DNA from: a virus
IMG/VR virus record: IMGVR_UViG_3300034180_000036
Location: 1 to 56,503 of that record
Length of the DNA stretch: 56,503 nt
Direction: 5' to 3' (one strand)
The notes under the pieces were generated by a model. It saw only the letters and a list, made by a program, of their open reading frames with translations. It was not told the DNA's origin and searched no databases. The position numbers and the translations under genes were made by a program. Positions 35,545 to 42,412 of the stretch are shown piece by piece (the first letter of the stretch is position 1; each line of letters begins with the position of its first letter).

Positions 35545-36076
35545 TCCCGCGGCCTCCCAGGGAACTCAGAAGACGGAGCAGCGCTCCGAGGTCGACCGTG
35601 TTCCCTTGGGGGGCGTGAGCGGGCGCCGCGGGCGCCGGCCCCACGCGTGGTTCGGGACGCAGCGCCCGCGCGAGCTCGCGGAGCTTGGCGCCCGGACGGT
35701 GCTCCGCGATCGATGGGTGGTTCTCTTCGTCCCCCGGCATCACGGGAACGCGACGCCCACAAACGCAGATCACGGACGTGACCGATTCGTCGACGTCCTC
35801 GAGCGGCTGGCCGCCGGCCGGGCACAGCACGTGGTCCCGCTCGAGCGGGAAGACGAGCTCGCCATCGACGTCACGGACCTCGGCCCCAAGATCGAGCAAC
35901 AGGTCGCGCAAGTCGGGGTTTTCTTCCGCAAGAATCGCGAGAGCGAAGCCGAACAGGATGTCCGGCCCCGCCGGCCAAGGGAGGCGTCGGACCTCGCCGC
36001 GAATCAGAACTTCGCGACCAGCGGGTCCGATTGTGTGCTCTTGGGCGTGGGGGGTTTCGAGGGTGTCGTCAGCCAT
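35537..36076 (-). CDS. Uncharacterised protein at head of the late operon, 179 aa
   Basis: ATG 36076 has AAGGG six bases upstream. The product begins MADDTLETPHAQEHTIGPAG. It holds three cysteines (one in VLCPAGGQ, then VICVCGRR), possibly a metal site with a nearby His, and a Pro/Ala-rich linker before the C-terminal 'LGALLRLLSSLGGRG'. No family was recognised. It is the first gene of the coupled series leading to terS and may be co-regulated with it. Confidence 0.55.
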   Translation of the reverse strand: MADDTLETPHAQEHTIGPAGREVLIRGEVRRLPWPAGPDILFGFALAILAEENPDLRDLLLDLGAEVRDVDGELVFPLERDHVLCPAGGQPLEDVDESVTSVICVCGRRVPVMPGDEENHPSIAEHRPGAKLRELARALRPEPRVGPAPAAPAHAPQGNTVDLGALLRLLSSLGGRGNG

Positions 36077-36130
36077 CGCGCCCTTATGCGTAGCACAAGG
36101 ATCGTCGACATCGCCAGAGGATGGCGGGCG

Positions 36131-36316
36131 TTAGTACCGGTCGTGTCGGCACGAGAAGCAGTCGGATGCCTTTTCGTACTCCTCGACGCTCCCACACGCG
36201 CAACCGGTCCAGGTGCCACGGCTGCGCGACGAACCCGATGACGTTCCCGCACGACGTCCCCCGCCACACCGCTGTGCGCGCGCGACCGAGAAGACAGCGC
36301 CGTCGGCGCGGTTCTC
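36131..36316 (-). CDS. Zinc-ribbon-like extension of the upstream small gene, +1 frame (61 codons, no own start)
   Basis: The +1 frame after the UGA at 36317-36315 is open for 61 codons. It contains a cysteine set typical of small phage zinc proteins: TGCACG near 38-43 and SDCFSC near 51-56, ending RHDRY-stop. No ATG, GTG or TTG lies in this frame near the junction, so it is not an independent gene. Skipping one U at CGU-UGA would fuse it to the 91-residue protein to give about 152 residues. It may be programmed recoding, an inactivating frameshift, or a sequencing error. Confidence 0.45.
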   Translation of the reverse strand, partial: ENRADGAVFSVARAQRCGGGRRAGTSSGSSRSRGTWTGCACGSVEEYEKASDCFSCRHDRY

Positions 36317-36590
36317 AACGAGCTTTCGTGGGGACCAACACGCACCACGCGTCCCCCACCTTCACGTACCGACCAAAGACGGCCGCGCGCGCCACCGCCG
36401 CCTGAGCGCCGGCCAGAACAGCCTCGGCTTCTGCGCGGCGCTGACTGCCCATCCACCAGGCACGCTCGTCGCGGTCCCATTTGGCGCCGGCATCGCGGAG
36501 GGCGTCCTTTGCCGCATACGGCGCGTTCCGGAAGTAGAGCCGCCGCCCGACCTGCTCGATGGTGATGTTCGTCGTGTTCGTCGTCGTCAT
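36315..36590 (-). CDS. Cassette-driven small protein, 91 aa (possibly truncated by frameshift)
   Basis: The ATG at 36590 follows the promoter cassette (TTGACT-17-TACAAA) by seven bases and opens ATGACGACGACGAAC, like the other cassette genes. The protein resembles small phage proteins with a 'YAAKDALRDAGAKWDRDERA' domain, in which a target size is computed from an Ala/Trp-rich helix, followed by 'YVKVGDAWCVLVPTKAR'. Relatives usually continue into a zinc-ribbon tail. Here the frame stops but the tail is encoded in the +1 frame. Function of the family is unknown. Confidence 0.6.
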   Translation of the reverse strand: MTTTNTTNITIEQVGRRLYFRNAPYAAKDALRDAGAKWDRDERAWWMGSQRRAEAEAVLAGAQAAVARAAVFGRYVKVGDAWCVLVPTKAR

Positions 36591-36597
36591 GCCCCTG

Positions 36598-36626
36598 TTT
36601 GTACGGCTGACCGTCGCGCAAGTCAA
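36598..36626 (-). promoter_or_regulatory. Cassette promoter P36 with perfect 7-bp operator dyad
   Basis: -35 TTGACT at 36621-36626, 17-base spacer, -10 TACAAA at 36598-36603. The operator CAAGCGT-N4-ACGCTTG (36624-36641) is a perfect dyad overlapping the -35. It drives the 91-residue gene. The dyad differs from the common GCAT/ATGC form by matched changes in both arms. Confidence 0.8.
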
Positions 36627-36703
36627 GCGTCAAAACGCTTGTCTTTCGGTCCTCCCACGGAGACGGAACAGATCGGCCGCATACGGCGCTTAGGATACGC
36701 GTG

Positions 36704-36991
36704 ATGGAGGTCGACGTTCTGAAGCGGGTCTTCGCCGCGATCGTCCGCGAGCACACCCTCGCCGTCGAACAGCTTGAACGTCGGACCGCGGACCTCGCCG
36801 ATGCGCGGAAGAAGATCGCGGCTCAGGAGACGGAGATCATGCGGCTCCGTCGCGAGCTCCTCGCCGCCTACGACCAAGAGGCGATGCGAGACGCGTTCGA
36901 TTCTGACGATGGGCTCTTGGCGATCCTCGAGCCCGAAGAAGCTCAGCCGGCCGCCGGCTCGAACACGAAGCGCCAAGACGATCCCGCCTGA
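36704..36991 (+). CDS. Small coiled-coil protein, 95 aa (plus strand)
   Basis: ATG 36704 is directly preceded by a GTG. The sequence begins MEVDVLKRVFAAIVREHTLA and contains a 40-residue Glu/Arg heptad region (LEQLERRTADLADARKKI, ETEIMRLRRELLAAYD) typical of a dimeric coiled coil, then an acidic tail. The last 49 bases overlap the end of the opposite-strand gene. It is one of few plus-strand genes and would use the region between it and the divergent cassette promoter. No family was recognised. Confidence 0.5.
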   Translation: MEVDVLKRVFAAIVREHTLAVEQLERRTADLADARKKIAAQETEIMRLRRELLAAYDQEAMRDAFDSDDGLLAILEPEEAQPAAGSNTKRQDDPA

Positions 36992-37431
36992 TGGCGGATG
37001 AACGCGGAGAGCGCCGCCTCGACGAAGGGGGCCCACGCTTCTTCGTTGTCGATCCTCAGCTTCATCGTGCCGTCGCGCATTGCGTGCTCACGGCTCCACG
37101 GAAGGTAGAAGCTCACCTCGATGTAGCCGTCGCCGATCGCGACCTGGCTCAGCTTCCAGAACCGTTCCCCGTCGGGCACGTCGTCGACCCGTTCCATGTG
37201 GACCTTGACGCAACCGTTCGGCCTGAACGGCGCGGCCCCTTCGTGCTTCAAGTCGAGCTCGCCGCTCGGACTCGCCTTCCAGAACCGTTCGTTCTCGGCG
37301 CTGCCGTCTTCCTCGATACGATCGGCAATCCGCCGCGGCTTGACCGGATAGAAGTCGAGCAGGAAGAGCCCTTCCCACGTCTCGTTCGAATGCATGCAAC
37401 GCAGCTTCGCGGTGATGATCTTGTCGTTCAT
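36943..37431 (-). CDS. Uncharacterised protein, 162 aa
   Basis: The chosen ATG 37431 has GGAGG four bases upstream; 37482 would add 17 antisense-like residues. The product (MNDKIITAKLRCMHSNETWE) looks like an alpha/beta fold with 'GLFLLDFYPVKPRRIADRIE', 'RFWKASPSGELDLKHEG' and a repeat-like 'RFWKLSQVAIGDGYIEVSFY'. The ends of the two RFWK strands suggest an internal duplication. No family was recognised. It follows the recombinase operon end and overlaps the convergent plus-strand gene. Confidence 0.65.
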   Translation of the reverse strand: MNDKIITAKLRCMHSNETWEGLFLLDFYPVKPRRIADRIEEDGSAENERFWKASPSGELDLKHEGAAPFRPNGCVKVHMERVDDVPDGERFWKLSQVAIGDGYIEVSFYLPWSREHAMRDGTMKLRIDNEEAWAPFVEAALSAFIRHQAGSSWRFVFEPAAG

Positions 37432-37523
37432 GTGGCCTCCATCCGGCGCGCGGGCCGGCGTGATGTTCGGTTTGGAGGCCACGCGATTGCCCCGGCCCGT
37501 GGCACTGCGCCGGTTCGAAGAAC

Positions 37524-38237
37524 CTACCGCTCTTCGGCCGACCGTGGCAAGCGCGCCGCGACGAAGGCCCGCTCGGGCGGATCGAGCATGCGACGGATCT
37601 GCGTCGGGTCGAAACGACGTCCGGTCCGAGAGCGACGGCCGAGCGCATCGAGGCGATCAGCGATCTTCCGGAACGAAGTCCCCGTCGCGCGAAGCGACTG
37701 AACGTGTGCGACGACCGTTTGCTCTTCCGCGTCGCGAACGAGCGACCCGTCGCACGCGCGCCACCCATACGGAGGCTCGCCACCGACGTAGCCGCCCCGG
37801 CGAGACTTCGAAGCGAGAGCGCTCGACGTTCGCGACGCGCCCTCTTCGCGCTCCCACTGGACGACGCTCGCCATGATGTTGATGACGAGCCGTCCCATCG
37901 GTGAGGCCGTGTCGAGCGACTCGACGACAGAGAAGAGCCGGCGCCGCTTCGCGAAGGTCTCGTCGAGCAACGCGTTGAGGTCGAGCAACGAACGCGTCAG
38001 CCGATCGAGTTTGTAGACGATCAGCGCGTCGGCACGCTCTTCGAGCGCGGCCAACGCGGCCTGAACGCCAGGACGTTCGAGCGTCTTTGCCGACCAGCCA
38101 GCGTCCTCGAAGATCTCGACGAGCTCGAGGCCTTGCGCCACGGCGTAGGCCGTCACGCGCTCCCGTTGCATGTCGAGACTGATCCCGTCGTCAGCCTGTC
38201 CCGCTGTTGAAACGCGGACGTATGCGACCGCTTTCAT
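37524..38237 (-). CDS. Small serine recombinase (resolvase/invertase family)
   Basis: The start is ATG 38237, overlapping the upstream stop as ATGA. The 237-residue product has the catalytic domain signature MKAVAYVRVSTAGQADDG with Ser10, 'ALIVYKLDRLTRSLLDLNAL' and 'MGRLVINIMASVVQWEREE'. A 'GGEPPYGWRA' segment and a C-terminal DNA-binding part (SFRKIADRLDALGRRSRTGR) follow. It cuts and rejoins DNA through a serine intermediate. It is short for a large serine integrase: the usual zinc and coiled-coil region is absent. It may act as invertase, resolvase or a minimal integrase. Confidence 0.85.
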   Translation of the reverse strand: MKAVAYVRVSTAGQADDGISLDMQRERVTAYAVAQGLELVEIFEDAGWSAKTLERPGVQAALAALEERADALIVYKLDRLTRSLLDLNALLDETFAKRRRLFSVVESLDTASPMGRLVINIMASVVQWEREEGASRTSSALASKSRRGGYVGGEPPYGWRACDGSLVRDAEEQTVVAHVQSLRATGTSFRKIADRLDALGRRSRTGRRFDPTQIRRMLDPPERAFVAARLPRSAEER

Positions 38238-38470
38238 CGACCACCACCCGCGATCAGCGTCAGGGTCGGCGGGGCCCCGGAGGTCTCCCACGCGTCGAAG
38301 ACTTCGCGTGCGATCCGTTCGTAGAGCTCGAACTTCGGCGTCGCGCCGAAGCGTGCGTGGTAGGCGCGCGCGGCGATCGCGAGCGCGCGCGGCGACGGAT
38401 GCCCGTCCGGACAGAACTTCGGACCGACGCGCGCCTTCATCCACGCGCGGATCCGCGCGGGCGCGATCAC
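38234..38470 (-). CDS. Possible separate 78-aa protein inside the C-terminal end of the DpdA-like frame
   Basis: GTG 38470 overlaps the stop of the 125-residue gene as GTGA and is in frame with the DpdA-like ORF. The segment (VIAPARIRAWMKARVGPKFC onward) looks truly coding, with a conserved-looking 'DGHPSPRALAIAARAYHARFG' and a C-terminal helix. It probably represents an independent coupled gene between the nested gene and the recombinase. No family was recognised. Confidence 0.5.
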   Translation of the reverse strand: MIAPARIRAWMKARVGPKFCPDGHPSPRALAIAARAYHARFGATPKFELYERIAREVFDAWETSGAPPTLTLIAGGGR

Positions 38471-39901
38471 GCGAAGCCCTGCGCGAACGACATCGAGAAG
38501 ATCAGCGGCATCATCATGAAGGCGCGATCCAGCTTCACGATGTGCATCTCCCCGTGCTGAAGGCCGCGAACGACCACGCCCCATTCGCCGAACGGCAGGT
38601 CGTCCGGCGTCAACGTCGCCGCCCATCCGGTCCTGACCTTCCGCGGCTCGAGGTCGCCCAGGAACGCGCTCGACAGCGCTTGCGTCAGGAGCTCGCGATT
38701 GTTCGCCTTCGCGAAGAGCGTGTCCGGCTCCCGAGTCGAACGCACGATGCGGACGTTGTTCTCTCGCTTCGTCTCGGGCACTTGCTCGAGCACCGTCGCA
38801 AAGCACATGTGACCTCGGCTCAAGACCAGGAAGTAGGGGCGCATCGTCAGACTCCTCAGAGAAGACCGCGCGCACCGCTCGGCGCTTGCGCTCCGAACCG
38901 GTCTCGCGGTGATGAAAGTGCGCCCACGCGCGTTCGAGCGCGAGCTCGACCAACGGATCGAGCGCCCACTCGATGCCGTTCGGCGCATCGGTGATCAACC
39001 ACGCGTCGAGGTCAGCGCGCGCGGCGACGACATCGTCGGTCGTGGCGTAGGGGATCGAAGCGAGCTCGTCAAGGAACGCGGTCCGCGCGCGCCCACGCAA
39101 CCACGACGACGGCTCAGAGATCGAATCCGTGAAGTCGATCGGATCCATCCCGTCGGTTGCGGCCCAGCACTCGCCGGCGAGCTCGTCGGTGGCTTCGTCG
39201 AGCGCGAGCGTCAGCGGGCGCGGGCCGCCCCCGCGTCCGTTGCGACGCCCGACCAGCGCCTTCAGGCGCACGCTGTCACAGGTCAAGAGGGCGCCGGCGC
39301 GCTCGACTGCCGCGGCAGCCGCGCCGTACCGCGGAGATTCCGGCCCCAGCCCGAGCAGGTGAACGGCCGCCGGCCGCCACTCCGCGAGGAAGGCGCGGAG
39401 CTCACCGATCGACGTCGCATCCTTCTTCATCGGCACGCCACAAACGAACGGCAACGCGAGGAGCTCGGCCGCACGGTCGGCGAAGGCCGCCATCGAAAGC
39501 TCGCCCTTCTGGATCGGGACGATGATCCGCGCTCCCGCGCGATGAAGCTGTCGAAGCTCGGAGGCATACCGCTCGAGCCGCTCGAGCGTGACGACCTGAT
39601 TCCCGACCATGTCGGGCGCCACAAGCCACGCACCGGCCTCGAGCCCCGCGAGCGCGCGGTAGACGCCGAAGACGCGCGACCAGTGCTCAGCGCCCAACGG
39701 GCGCACGACGTTCGGCCCCGTCGGCCCGAACTCGACTTCGCTGAACGCGCCCGAGTCGACGAACACCGGCACACGAACGGAGGCGAGTTCCGTCATGGCC
39801 CGCGGCGAGAGCTCCGGCACGGCGACGCCGAGCGCCTGACCGGCATCGTCGAGGCCGCGAACGTCACCAGGGCGGTTCGAGCCGCTCGCGAAGTAGATCA
39901 T
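38234..39901 (-). CDS. DpdA/tRNA-guanine transglycosylase-like protein (555-codon ORF)
   Basis: ATG 39901 overlaps the preceding stop (ATGA). Residues 1-300 fit a TGT-type TIM barrel as in DpdA: MIYFASGSNRPGD, VFVDSGAF near 46-53 (candidate catalytic Asp), AGAWLVAPDMVGNQ (second Asp), IIVPIQKGELSMAAFA, FVCGVPMKKDA and VHLLGLGPES. DpdA-type enzymes insert 7-deazaguanine bases into DNA, a known phage defence against restriction. No deazaguanine synthesis genes are in the window. Residues beyond about 345 are Arg-rich and overlap a better-looking gene in another frame, so the native end is uncertain. The frame stays open to 38234. Confidence 0.6.
   Translation of the reverse strand: MIYFASGSNRPGDVRGLDDAGQALGVAVPELSPRAMTELASVRVPVFVDSGAFSEVEFGPTGPNVVRPLGAEHWSRVFGVYRALAGLEAGAWLVAPDMVGNQVVTLERLERYASELRQLHRAGARIIVPIQKGELSMAAFADRAAELLALPFVCGVPMKKDATSIGELRAFLAEWRPAAVHLLGLGPESPRYGAAAAAVERAGALLTCDSVRLKALVGRRNGRGGGPRPLTLALDEATDELAGECWAATDGMDPIDFTDSISEPSSWLRGRARTAFLDELASIPYATTDDVVAARADLDAWLITDAPNGIEWALDPLVELALERAWAHFHHRETGSERKRRAVRAVFSEESDDAPLLPGLEPRSHVLCDGARASARDEAREQRPHRAFDSGAGHALREGEQSRAPDASAVERVPGRPRAAEGQDRMGGDVDAGRPAVRRMGRGRSRPSARGDAHREAGSRLHDDAADLLDVVRAGLRVIAPARIRAWMKARVGPKFCPDGHPSPRALAIAARAYHARFGATPKFELYERIAREVFDAWETSGAPPTLTLIAGGGR
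38467..38844 (-). CDS. Uncharacterised protein nested within the DpdA-like ORF, 125 aa
   Basis: ATG 38844 has a GAGGAG site eight bases upstream, and the translation (MRPYFLVLSRGHMCFATVLE) is clearly more protein-like than the overlapping frame. It contains 'FAKANNRELLTQALSSAFLG', 'GWAATLTPDDLPFGEWGVVV' and a C-terminal Met-rich 'RAFMMMPLIFSMSFAQ'. No family was recognised. Overlap with the DpdA-like ORF means one of the two frames, probably the DpdA tail, is not functional here. Confidence 0.65.
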   Translation of the reverse strand: MRPYFLVLSRGHMCFATVLEQVPETKRENNVRIVRSTREPDTLFAKANNRELLTQALSSAFLGDLEPRKVRTGWAATLTPDDLPFGEWGVVVRGLQHGEMHIVKLDRAFMMMPLIFSMSFAQGFA

Positions 39902-40089
39902 CGCGTGTACCGCCGCACGCCGCCGAAGACGGACCAGGACGCGACGACGTCGCCGTCGCTGTTGCGAATCGACGCCTCGAACCCCGCGCCCTTCGCGGCC
40001 TCGAGCGCCGCATCGACGGTCGGGAAGACGCCGTCTTTGGTGTACCCGAAGTTGGTGAAGAAGACCGTGAAGCCCGTCGTCGTCGTCAT
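39898..40089 (-). CDS. Cassette gene, small protein, 63 aa
   Basis: ATG 40089 lies six bases after the -10 of its cassette and begins ATGACGACGACGACG (MTTTTGFTVFF). The product has a compact alpha/beta pattern: 'FTNFGYTKDGVFPTVDAALE' then 'AAKGAGFEASIRNSDGDVVA' ending 'WSVFGGVRRYTR'. No family was recognised. It is the first gene of a coupled unit leading to the DpdA-like protein and the recombinase. Confidence 0.7.
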   Translation of the reverse strand: MTTTTGFTVFFTNFGYTKDGVFPTVDAALEAAKGAGFEASIRNSDGDVVASWSVFGGVRRYTR

Positions 40090-40095
40090 GCTCTT

Positions 40096-40124
40096 GTTGT
40101 ACGGCCGCCCGTCCGCAAAGTCAA
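40096..40124 (-). promoter_or_regulatory. Cassette promoter P40
   Basis: -35 TTGACT 40119-40124; spacer 17; -10 TACAAC 40096-40101. Operator dyad GCAT-CGAA-ATGC at 40125-40136 abuts the -35. It drives the 63-residue gene and, through coupled stops, the DpdA-like operon. Confidence 0.85.
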
Positions 40125-40140
40125 GCATCGAAATGCACGA

Positions 40141-40575
40141 TTATCGATCGGCCGTTAGCCGGCGCCGGATCGCGGCCACGTCTTCCGCGATGGCGCCGTC
40201 GTAGGCTTCGCCTCGCACGATCTCGTCGAGATCGACCGGCATCGCGCGACTGGCCAGCTCGCCACGCGACCAGGCGTCTCGCATCGCCCAGGCGTAGACG
40301 GCCGCCGCCTGACGCGTCAACGGCGCCTTGAGACTCGTCATGCTCATCACGGCGGCGATTTCGGCAGCCGTCCCCGGCCCCAACGCCGTGCCCGACTTCG
40401 CGCGCTCGGCGAGCTCGAGCAGGTGCGCGAGGTAGAGGGGCGTCGAAGCGATCGCGAGCAACGGCGCCGTCGGCGTGCAGGCCGGAAACGAGAGCTCAGG
40501 CGTGGCGGCGAGCACGTCCTCGGCGATCCCCATGCACTCGATCAGCCAGCCGGCCGGCTCCGGAATCGGGATCAC
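40141..40575 (-). CDS. Uncharacterised helical protein, 144 aa
   Basis: GTG 40575 overlaps the previous stop (GTGA). The longer frame is antisense-like. The product (MIPIPEPAGWLIECMGIAED) is Ala/Leu-rich and helical with 'PLYLAHLLELAERAKSGTAL' and 'MSMTSLKAPLTRQAAAVYAW'. No family was recognised. Third gene of the P41 unit; its stop lies five bases from the P40 operator. Confidence 0.6.
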   Translation of the reverse strand: MIPIPEPAGWLIECMGIAEDVLAATPELSFPACTPTAPLLAIASTPLYLAHLLELAERAKSGTALGPGTAAEIAAVMSMTSLKAPLTRQAAAVYAWAMRDAWSRGELASRAMPVDLDEIVRGEAYDGAIAEDVAAIRRRLTADR

Positions 40576-40919
40576 TCTGACCACCCGTCGATGCGGATCG
40601 GCCGATTGCCTTCGGTCTCCCACCCACGTTCGCACGAGCGGCACATGCCGGTTTCGTCGCTTCGCGGGAAAGAGCCGCACGCCGCTTCTTCGACGGTCTG
40701 CCCGCCGCTGAACTCGGTTTCGCCGGTCGCGAGGTTCATGGTCCCGTGCGTCACGATGAAGCGGCGAAGCACCCGACAGCTCCCGCCGCTTCCGCGCGGA
40801 TCGTCTCGCGGCGCCAACCGATACCCGCGCTTCGCGAGGAGCTCGGTCAACCGAGCGTCTTCCTCGGCCTGGCGCTTGCGCTCCCGCCTGATCGCGGCGG
40901 CCTCGCCCCGGCCACTCAC
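40572..40919 (-). CDS. Small zinc-site protein, 115 aa
   Basis: GTG 40919 overlaps the previous stop (GTGA). The N-terminus is basic and coiled (REKRKRQAEEDARLTELLA-like helix). A cysteine set follows: CRVL, then CGSFPR and CRSCERGWE. The CRSC with upstream Cys suggests a zinc knuckle. Tryptophan and Glu end the protein. No family was recognised; likely a small nucleic-acid- or protein-binding factor. Confidence 0.6.
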   Translation of the reverse strand: MSGRGEAAAIRRERKRQAEEDARLTELLAKRGYRLAPRDDPRGSGGSCRVLRRFIVTHGTMNLATGETEFSGGQTVEEAACGSFPRSDETGMCRSCERGWETEGNRPIRIDGWSE

Positions 40920-41128
40920 GAGAGCTCCGCCACCGCGAAGGTGCGGCGCGAGTCGCAGAGGAACCAGGCGCCCGACTTCACGTTGCGAACGAGGCCGCGC
41001 TCGCCGCCGCGGGGGCCGCGAACCGAGAGAACGCCCTTCTCGAGGGTCCCGCTCACGACGGTGAAGGTCTTCGCCTTCAGGTGCCCGTCGAGGCGGATGG
41101 TCAGCGTCGTGTTCGTCGTCGTCGTCAT
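40916..41128 (-). CDS. Cassette gene, small beta-rich protein, 70 aa
   Basis: ATG 41128 follows P41 by six bases and begins ATGACGACGACGACG. The product has 'LTIRLDGHLKAKTFTVVSGT' and 'KGVLSVRGPRGGERGLVRNV', ending in FAVAELS: a small beta-barrel-like pattern. No family was recognised. It heads a three-gene coupled unit (41128 to 40141). Confidence 0.7.
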   Translation of the reverse strand: MTTTTNTTLTIRLDGHLKAKTFTVVSGTLEKGVLSVRGPRGGERGLVRNVKSGAWFLCDSRRTFAVAELS

Positions 41129-41134
41129 GCTTCT

Positions 41135-41163
41135 CTTGTACGGTCGCCCGTCGGCAAAGTCAA
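41135..41163 (-). promoter_or_regulatory. Cassette promoter P41
   Basis: -35 TTGACT 41158-41163; spacer 17; -10 TACAAG 41135-41140. The upstream GCA-CTTCGA-TGC dyad is present. Confidence 0.85.
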
Positions 41164-41181
41164 GCATCGAAGTGCATTATT

Positions 41182-41925
41182 TTAGACGGCGCGACGCCAT
41201 CGACGCTTTCGGCAGATCGGAGCCCGATCCAGGCGGCGCCGGCTCGGTCGATCGCGCGTGCCGCCTCGACTCAAGGCCTCTTCCACGAAGCCCGCCGCTC
41301 GCAGGCTTGCGCCGAGTTCGGTCTCGAGCGTGTAGGTGATCAGAGCATCGGCGATCCCGAGAGCTCGCGCCTTCCGCACACATGCCCCATAGAGCGCGCT
41401 CGCGATGTTCCGGCGAAGAGCCGGATGGCCCCACGCGCACACGCGCGTGACCTCGAGCGTGCGCGGCTCAGCCGCCTCGAGCAGCCGCGAGACCGGCCGC
41501 CCGACGACCGCCACGCCGACCAGCACCCCGCCGTTGTAGGCCGCGACCGAGAACTTGTGCGAGGTCGGCGCGTCCGGCATGTGTCGGTGATGGGCCTCGA
41601 CAGCGCTGAAGACGAAGTCGCGCCAGCCGGCCGGCGACCGAACGGCCGGCCGCCCACGGCGCTCCCAGAGCTCGCCAGGCGCCTCCGTCTCGATCCGCCC
41701 GCGGACGGTGCCATCGTCCGTCACCTCGCGCACGTCGCAGCTCAGAAGCTCGCTCAGCATCGTCTCGAGAGGGAAGCCGGCGAAGGCTTCGAAGCCGAAG
41801 GCCGCGACCTCCGCTTCGGCGGCCTCGCAGCACGGCGCCCACTCGAGCCAGCGATCGCCGTCGCCGCGAAACACCTCGACGTGCTCGTCGAAGGGGGTCT
41901 CGCAGAACCCGCACTCGCCGAACAT
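41182..41925 (-). CDS. XF1762/Mom-like GNAT-family acyltransferase, 247 aa
   Basis: ATG 41925 overlaps the preceding stop (TGATG). The N-terminus has CGFCETPFDEHV and a Cys pair (CCEAAE), possibly a metal site. Residues about 120-225 match the GNAT fold of the XF1762 family: SHKFSVAAYNGGVLVGVAVV, GRPVSRLLEAAEPRTLEVTR and VCAWGHPALRRNIASALYGA, then ALGIADALITYTLETELGAS. XF1762-type proteins are related to phage Mu Mom, which modifies adenines in phage DNA against restriction. A DNA-modifying role is known for Mom; here it is inferred. Confidence 0.7.
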   Translation of the reverse strand: MFGECGFCETPFDEHVEVFRGDGDRWLEWAPCCEAAEAEVAAFGFEAFAGFPLETMLSELLSCDVREVTDDGTVRGRIETEAPGELWERRGRPAVRSPAGWRDFVFSAVEAHHRHMPDAPTSHKFSVAAYNGGVLVGVAVVGRPVSRLLEAAEPRTLEVTRVCAWGHPALRRNIASALYGACVRKARALGIADALITYTLETELGASLRAAGFVEEALSRGGTRDRPSRRRLDRAPICRKRRWRRAV

Positions 41926-42218
41926 CAGGCCGCCGCCTGAAGGCGCCCGCGAAGCTGAAGCGCGCGCGCCTGAAACAGGCTGATCGTGTCCGAGACCTGC
42001 GCGACGAGCTCGCCGTCGCGGTCGTCGAAGATGTCACGAAGTTCGACGTGAAGGCCGCCGAGCGCGACGTACGTGGCTTCCACGAGGGGGAGCGCGTCAC
42101 GCGCGTCGCCGCCGCGGGCCATGAAGCGGCAGACCTCGGGGAGGGCGCCGGCCAGATCGCCAGCGCGGGCGAGGAGAGCGGAGAGAGCGGCCGTCGGGTT
42201 CGTCGTCGTCGTCGTCAT
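41925..42218 (-). CDS. Cassette gene, helical protein, 97 aa
   Basis: ATG 42218 follows P42a and begins with five ACG codons (MTTTTTNPTAAL). The product is Ala-rich and helical: 'LARAGDLAGALPEVCRFMAR' and 'ALGGLHVELRDIFDDRDGEL', then 'SDTISLFQARALQLRGRLQA'. No family was recognised. It is coupled to the downstream GNAT gene. Confidence 0.65.
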   Translation of the reverse strand: MTTTTTNPTAALSALLARAGDLAGALPEVCRFMARGGDARDALPLVEATYVALGGLHVELRDIFDDRDGELVAQVSDTISLFQARALQLRGRLQAAA

Positions 42219-42224
42219 GCTCTT

Positions 42225-42253
42225 GTTGTACGGCTGCCCGTTTGGAATGTCAA
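42225..42253 (-). promoter_or_regulatory. Cassette promoter P42a
   Basis: -35 TTGACA 42248-42253; spacer 17; -10 TACAAC 42225-42230; GCA-CTTCGA-TGC dyad upstream. It drives the 97-residue gene and the GNAT. Confidence 0.85.
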
Positions 42254-42367
42254 GCATCGAAGTGCAGAAAATTGACACGCGCACACGGCACGTGTCACGG
42301 TCCGTCATTGATAGAGGGGGAGGCGGGCTCACCGCGGCGGCGCGGAAGGGCGATCGGAGCTCGAGAC

Positions 42368-42397
42368 GGGCGCGAGCACCCTGACGGGTGTGCGCCC
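42368..42397. terminator. Hairpin after the DUF6011 gene
   Basis: GGGCGC-GA-GCACCC pairs with GGGTGTGCGCCC around TGAC, an imperfect GC-rich stem about 15-45 bases downstream of the stop at 42413 on the minus strand. No U-run follows, so it is only a candidate terminator. Confidence 0.45.
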
Positions 42398-42412
42398 GGT
42401 CCCTCCCCGCCT

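Noticed and set aside
36084-36269. 61-codon minus-strand frame (VWRGTSCGN...) after the split gene
   Set aside because: It overlaps the zinc-ribbon frame, which has the better Cys pattern, and it is Arg/Leu-rich without domain signs.
40090-40128. Upstream in-frame ATG of cassettes (MLDFADGRPYNKSM) as the true start
   Set aside because: It lies on the -35 and spans the -10. The frame is not kept at 36590 and 48261, and spacing is constrained as for a promoter. Transcripts starting downstream would not contain it.
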